A stretch of 6,623 bases of DNA from an uncultured Methylococcaceae bacterium. Its GTDB lineage: Bacteria; Pseudomonadota; Gammaproteobacteria; Methylococcales; Methylomonadaceae. This document shows positions 6,096 through 6,623 of this stretch, piece by piece. The notes beneath the pieces were generated by a model. The model had not been told where the DNA came from. It saw only the letters and a list, made by a program, of their open reading frames with translations, and made no database searches. The first letter of the stretch is position 1. Every line of letters starts with the position of its first letter. Where the stretch lies: NCBI GenBank assembly GCA_903839795.1, contig CAIMDR010000639.1:1-6623 (forward strand), in the 5' to 3' direction. The translations under genes were made by a program, and so were the position numbers.

Positions 6096-6335
6096 TTAGG
6101 CCGCCTTGGCGTGAATTCTGCCGATTTCTGCAGCCTCGAAAATTCGGTTGTCGATTAAAAACTCTTCGGCATTTATGCCAAGTGAGTTAATAATCCGGCG
6201 CGTATATTTTCTGGCTCTGAACACCGTTTTCAAATCCAGCATACTTTCAATGTTCATGTCCTGTAGCTGTGGCAACAACAGCCTTATAACTGGGGTCAGA
6301 GTAAAGTTAAGTTTACTCTGACCCCAGTTATTCAC
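6096..6335 (-). CDS. Short hypothetical protein, probably 5'-truncated by a REP palindrome
   Basis: The 79-codon frame starts at GTG (6333-6335) and ends at TAA (6096-6098). From about residue 18 it looks like real protein: RLLLPQLQDMNIESMLDL, then a basic helix TVFRARKYTRRIINSLGI, then EEFLIDNRIFEAAEIGRIHA. It is likely all helical and contains no motif I recognise. Codons 2-17 are encoded by a 20-bp-armed inverted repeat (6286-6331), and no ribosome binding site precedes the GTG. The next in-frame ATG (residue 27, 6255-6257) has AGGA only one base away, which is too close to work well. I infer that the body is the C-terminal part of a longer gene and the palindrome supplied the present 5' end. 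It could still be expressed as a small protein. Confidence 0.4.
   Translation of the reverse strand: MNNWGQSKLNFTLTPVIRLLLPQLQDMNIESMLDLKTVFRARKYTRRIINSLGINAEEFLIDNRIFEAAEIGRIHAKAA
6286..6331. repeat. REP-type palindrome with 20-bp perfect arms
   Basis: The arm at 6286-6305, ataactggggtcagagtaaa, is the exact reverse complement of 6312-6331, with a 6-base loop, gttaag. The core GGGGTCAGAGT belongs to the style of palindrome spread by REP-associated tyrosine transposases in gammaproteobacteria (family knowledge; no such transposase is in the window). An 8-bp direct repeat, cagttatt, lies at 6325-6332 and 6336-6343. The element overlaps the 5' end of the small reading frame 6096-6335. Confidence 0.7.
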
Positions 6336-6505
6336 CAGTTATTCTAACTTTTTGACGTCGGGTAAAAGTGAAAACAGGAACACCGGTACAGTTGGGCTGT
6401 TTTTTGCCAAAAGACGTTTTTAAAATATGTTAGATCGCAATAGTTAAAAAATAAGGTTAAATAACTCAGTTGGTTAATCAATGCCTTACTTTGTAGGTTT
6501 TTGAC

Positions 6506-6623
6506 TGTCAATCAGCGTTGAAAAGTATCCACCTAACAGCGCCGAATAATGTCCAGAAAGAAAGTAAGATTATTCCATTTTCAGCTCCTTTTTACGTTGT
6601 TTAAGTCGATAAGAATCATTACC
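6506..6623 (-). mobile_element. End of an IS21-family insertion sequence (rest beyond the right edge)
   Basis: The likely outer boundary is TGTCAATCAGCG, starting at 6506. Two 19-base iterations lie inward at 6513-6531 and 6537-6555 (24-base period, both starting cagcg and ending tcca, 14 of 19 identical by eye). Iterated terminal motifs and TG ends are typical of the IS21 family. The C-terminal codons of an IstB-like ATPase follow at 6570-6623. The istA gene and the other end are outside the window, so the target duplication cannot be checked. Confidence 0.65.
6570..6623 (-). CDS. istB: C-terminal end of IstB-like IS21 transposition helper ATPase (partial)
   Basis: Reading leftward from the right edge, the frame gives GNDSYRLKQRKKELKME and stops at TAA (6570-6572). 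GND/E-S-[YW]-R-[LF]-K followed by basic residues is the usual end of one IstB subgroup, the AAA+ ATPase that loads target DNA for the IstA transposase. Only 17 residues are visible, so the call depends on this tail together with the IS21-type terminal repeats just outside it. Whether the element is intact cannot be told from here. Confidence 0.6.
   Translation of the reverse strand, partial: GNDSYRLKQRKKELKME

Noticed and set aside
6087..6111. 6-bp inverted repeat cgccaa/ttggcg over the stop of the 6096-6335 frame
   Set aside because: The stem is short, the loop is 13 bases and no T-run follows on either strand; it is weak as a terminator.
1..6623. CRISPR array, toxin-antitoxin or defence system
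   Set aside because: No regularly spaced repeats, no cas-like or toxin-like motifs, and no defence-type gene cluster is visible on either strand.

Overview
The window looks like an accessory, repeat-rich stretch of a gammaproteobacterial chromosome. My best guess is a methanotroph of the order Methylococcales. That is an inference from three things: the protein-sorting tail VPLPAAVWLFGSALAGFG on a small exported protein, two short CCDC90/DUF1640-type proteins, and intergenic REP-like hairpins. No marker gene is present to prove it.

Layout from left to right. (1) Positions 1-83 hold the last codons of a plus-strand gene, possibly a cytochrome c domain. (2) Positions 84-459 have no gene but carry two strong GC-rich hairpins that look like dispersed REP-type repeats. 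(3) Positions 460-1262 hold two divergently transcribed paralogues of about 88 residues (minus 460-726, plus 999-1262). Each has a short coiled coil and a C-terminal membrane helix. (4) Positions 1339-5560 carry two minus-strand genes. The upstream gene encodes a 1207-residue secreted DNase of the ExeM/NucH type. After 67 bp containing a hairpin comes a 176-residue PEP-CTERM-class (VPLPA) exported protein. (5) Positions 5561-6095 are AT-rich and contain a perfect 20-bp palindrome upstream of the nuclease and a probable gene remnant. (6) Positions 6096-6335 hold a short truncated reading frame whose 5' part is made of a 20-bp-armed REP palindrome. (7) From 6506 to the right edge is the end of an IS21-family insertion sequence, with its iterated terminal repeats and the last codons of istB.

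The nuclease and the VPLPA protein are both exported and may share a transcript. The nuclease would degrade extracellular DNA, and the small protein would be handled by the exosortase sorting pathway. No exosortase, type I secretion gene or other partner is in the window.

I do not see a new multi-gene system here. The best leads are the combination of an N-terminal Sec signal with a C-terminal RTX/type I-like tail in the nuclease, the tandem Calx-beta domains inside it, the divergent CCDC90-like pair, and the unexplained palindromes and repeats around these genes.
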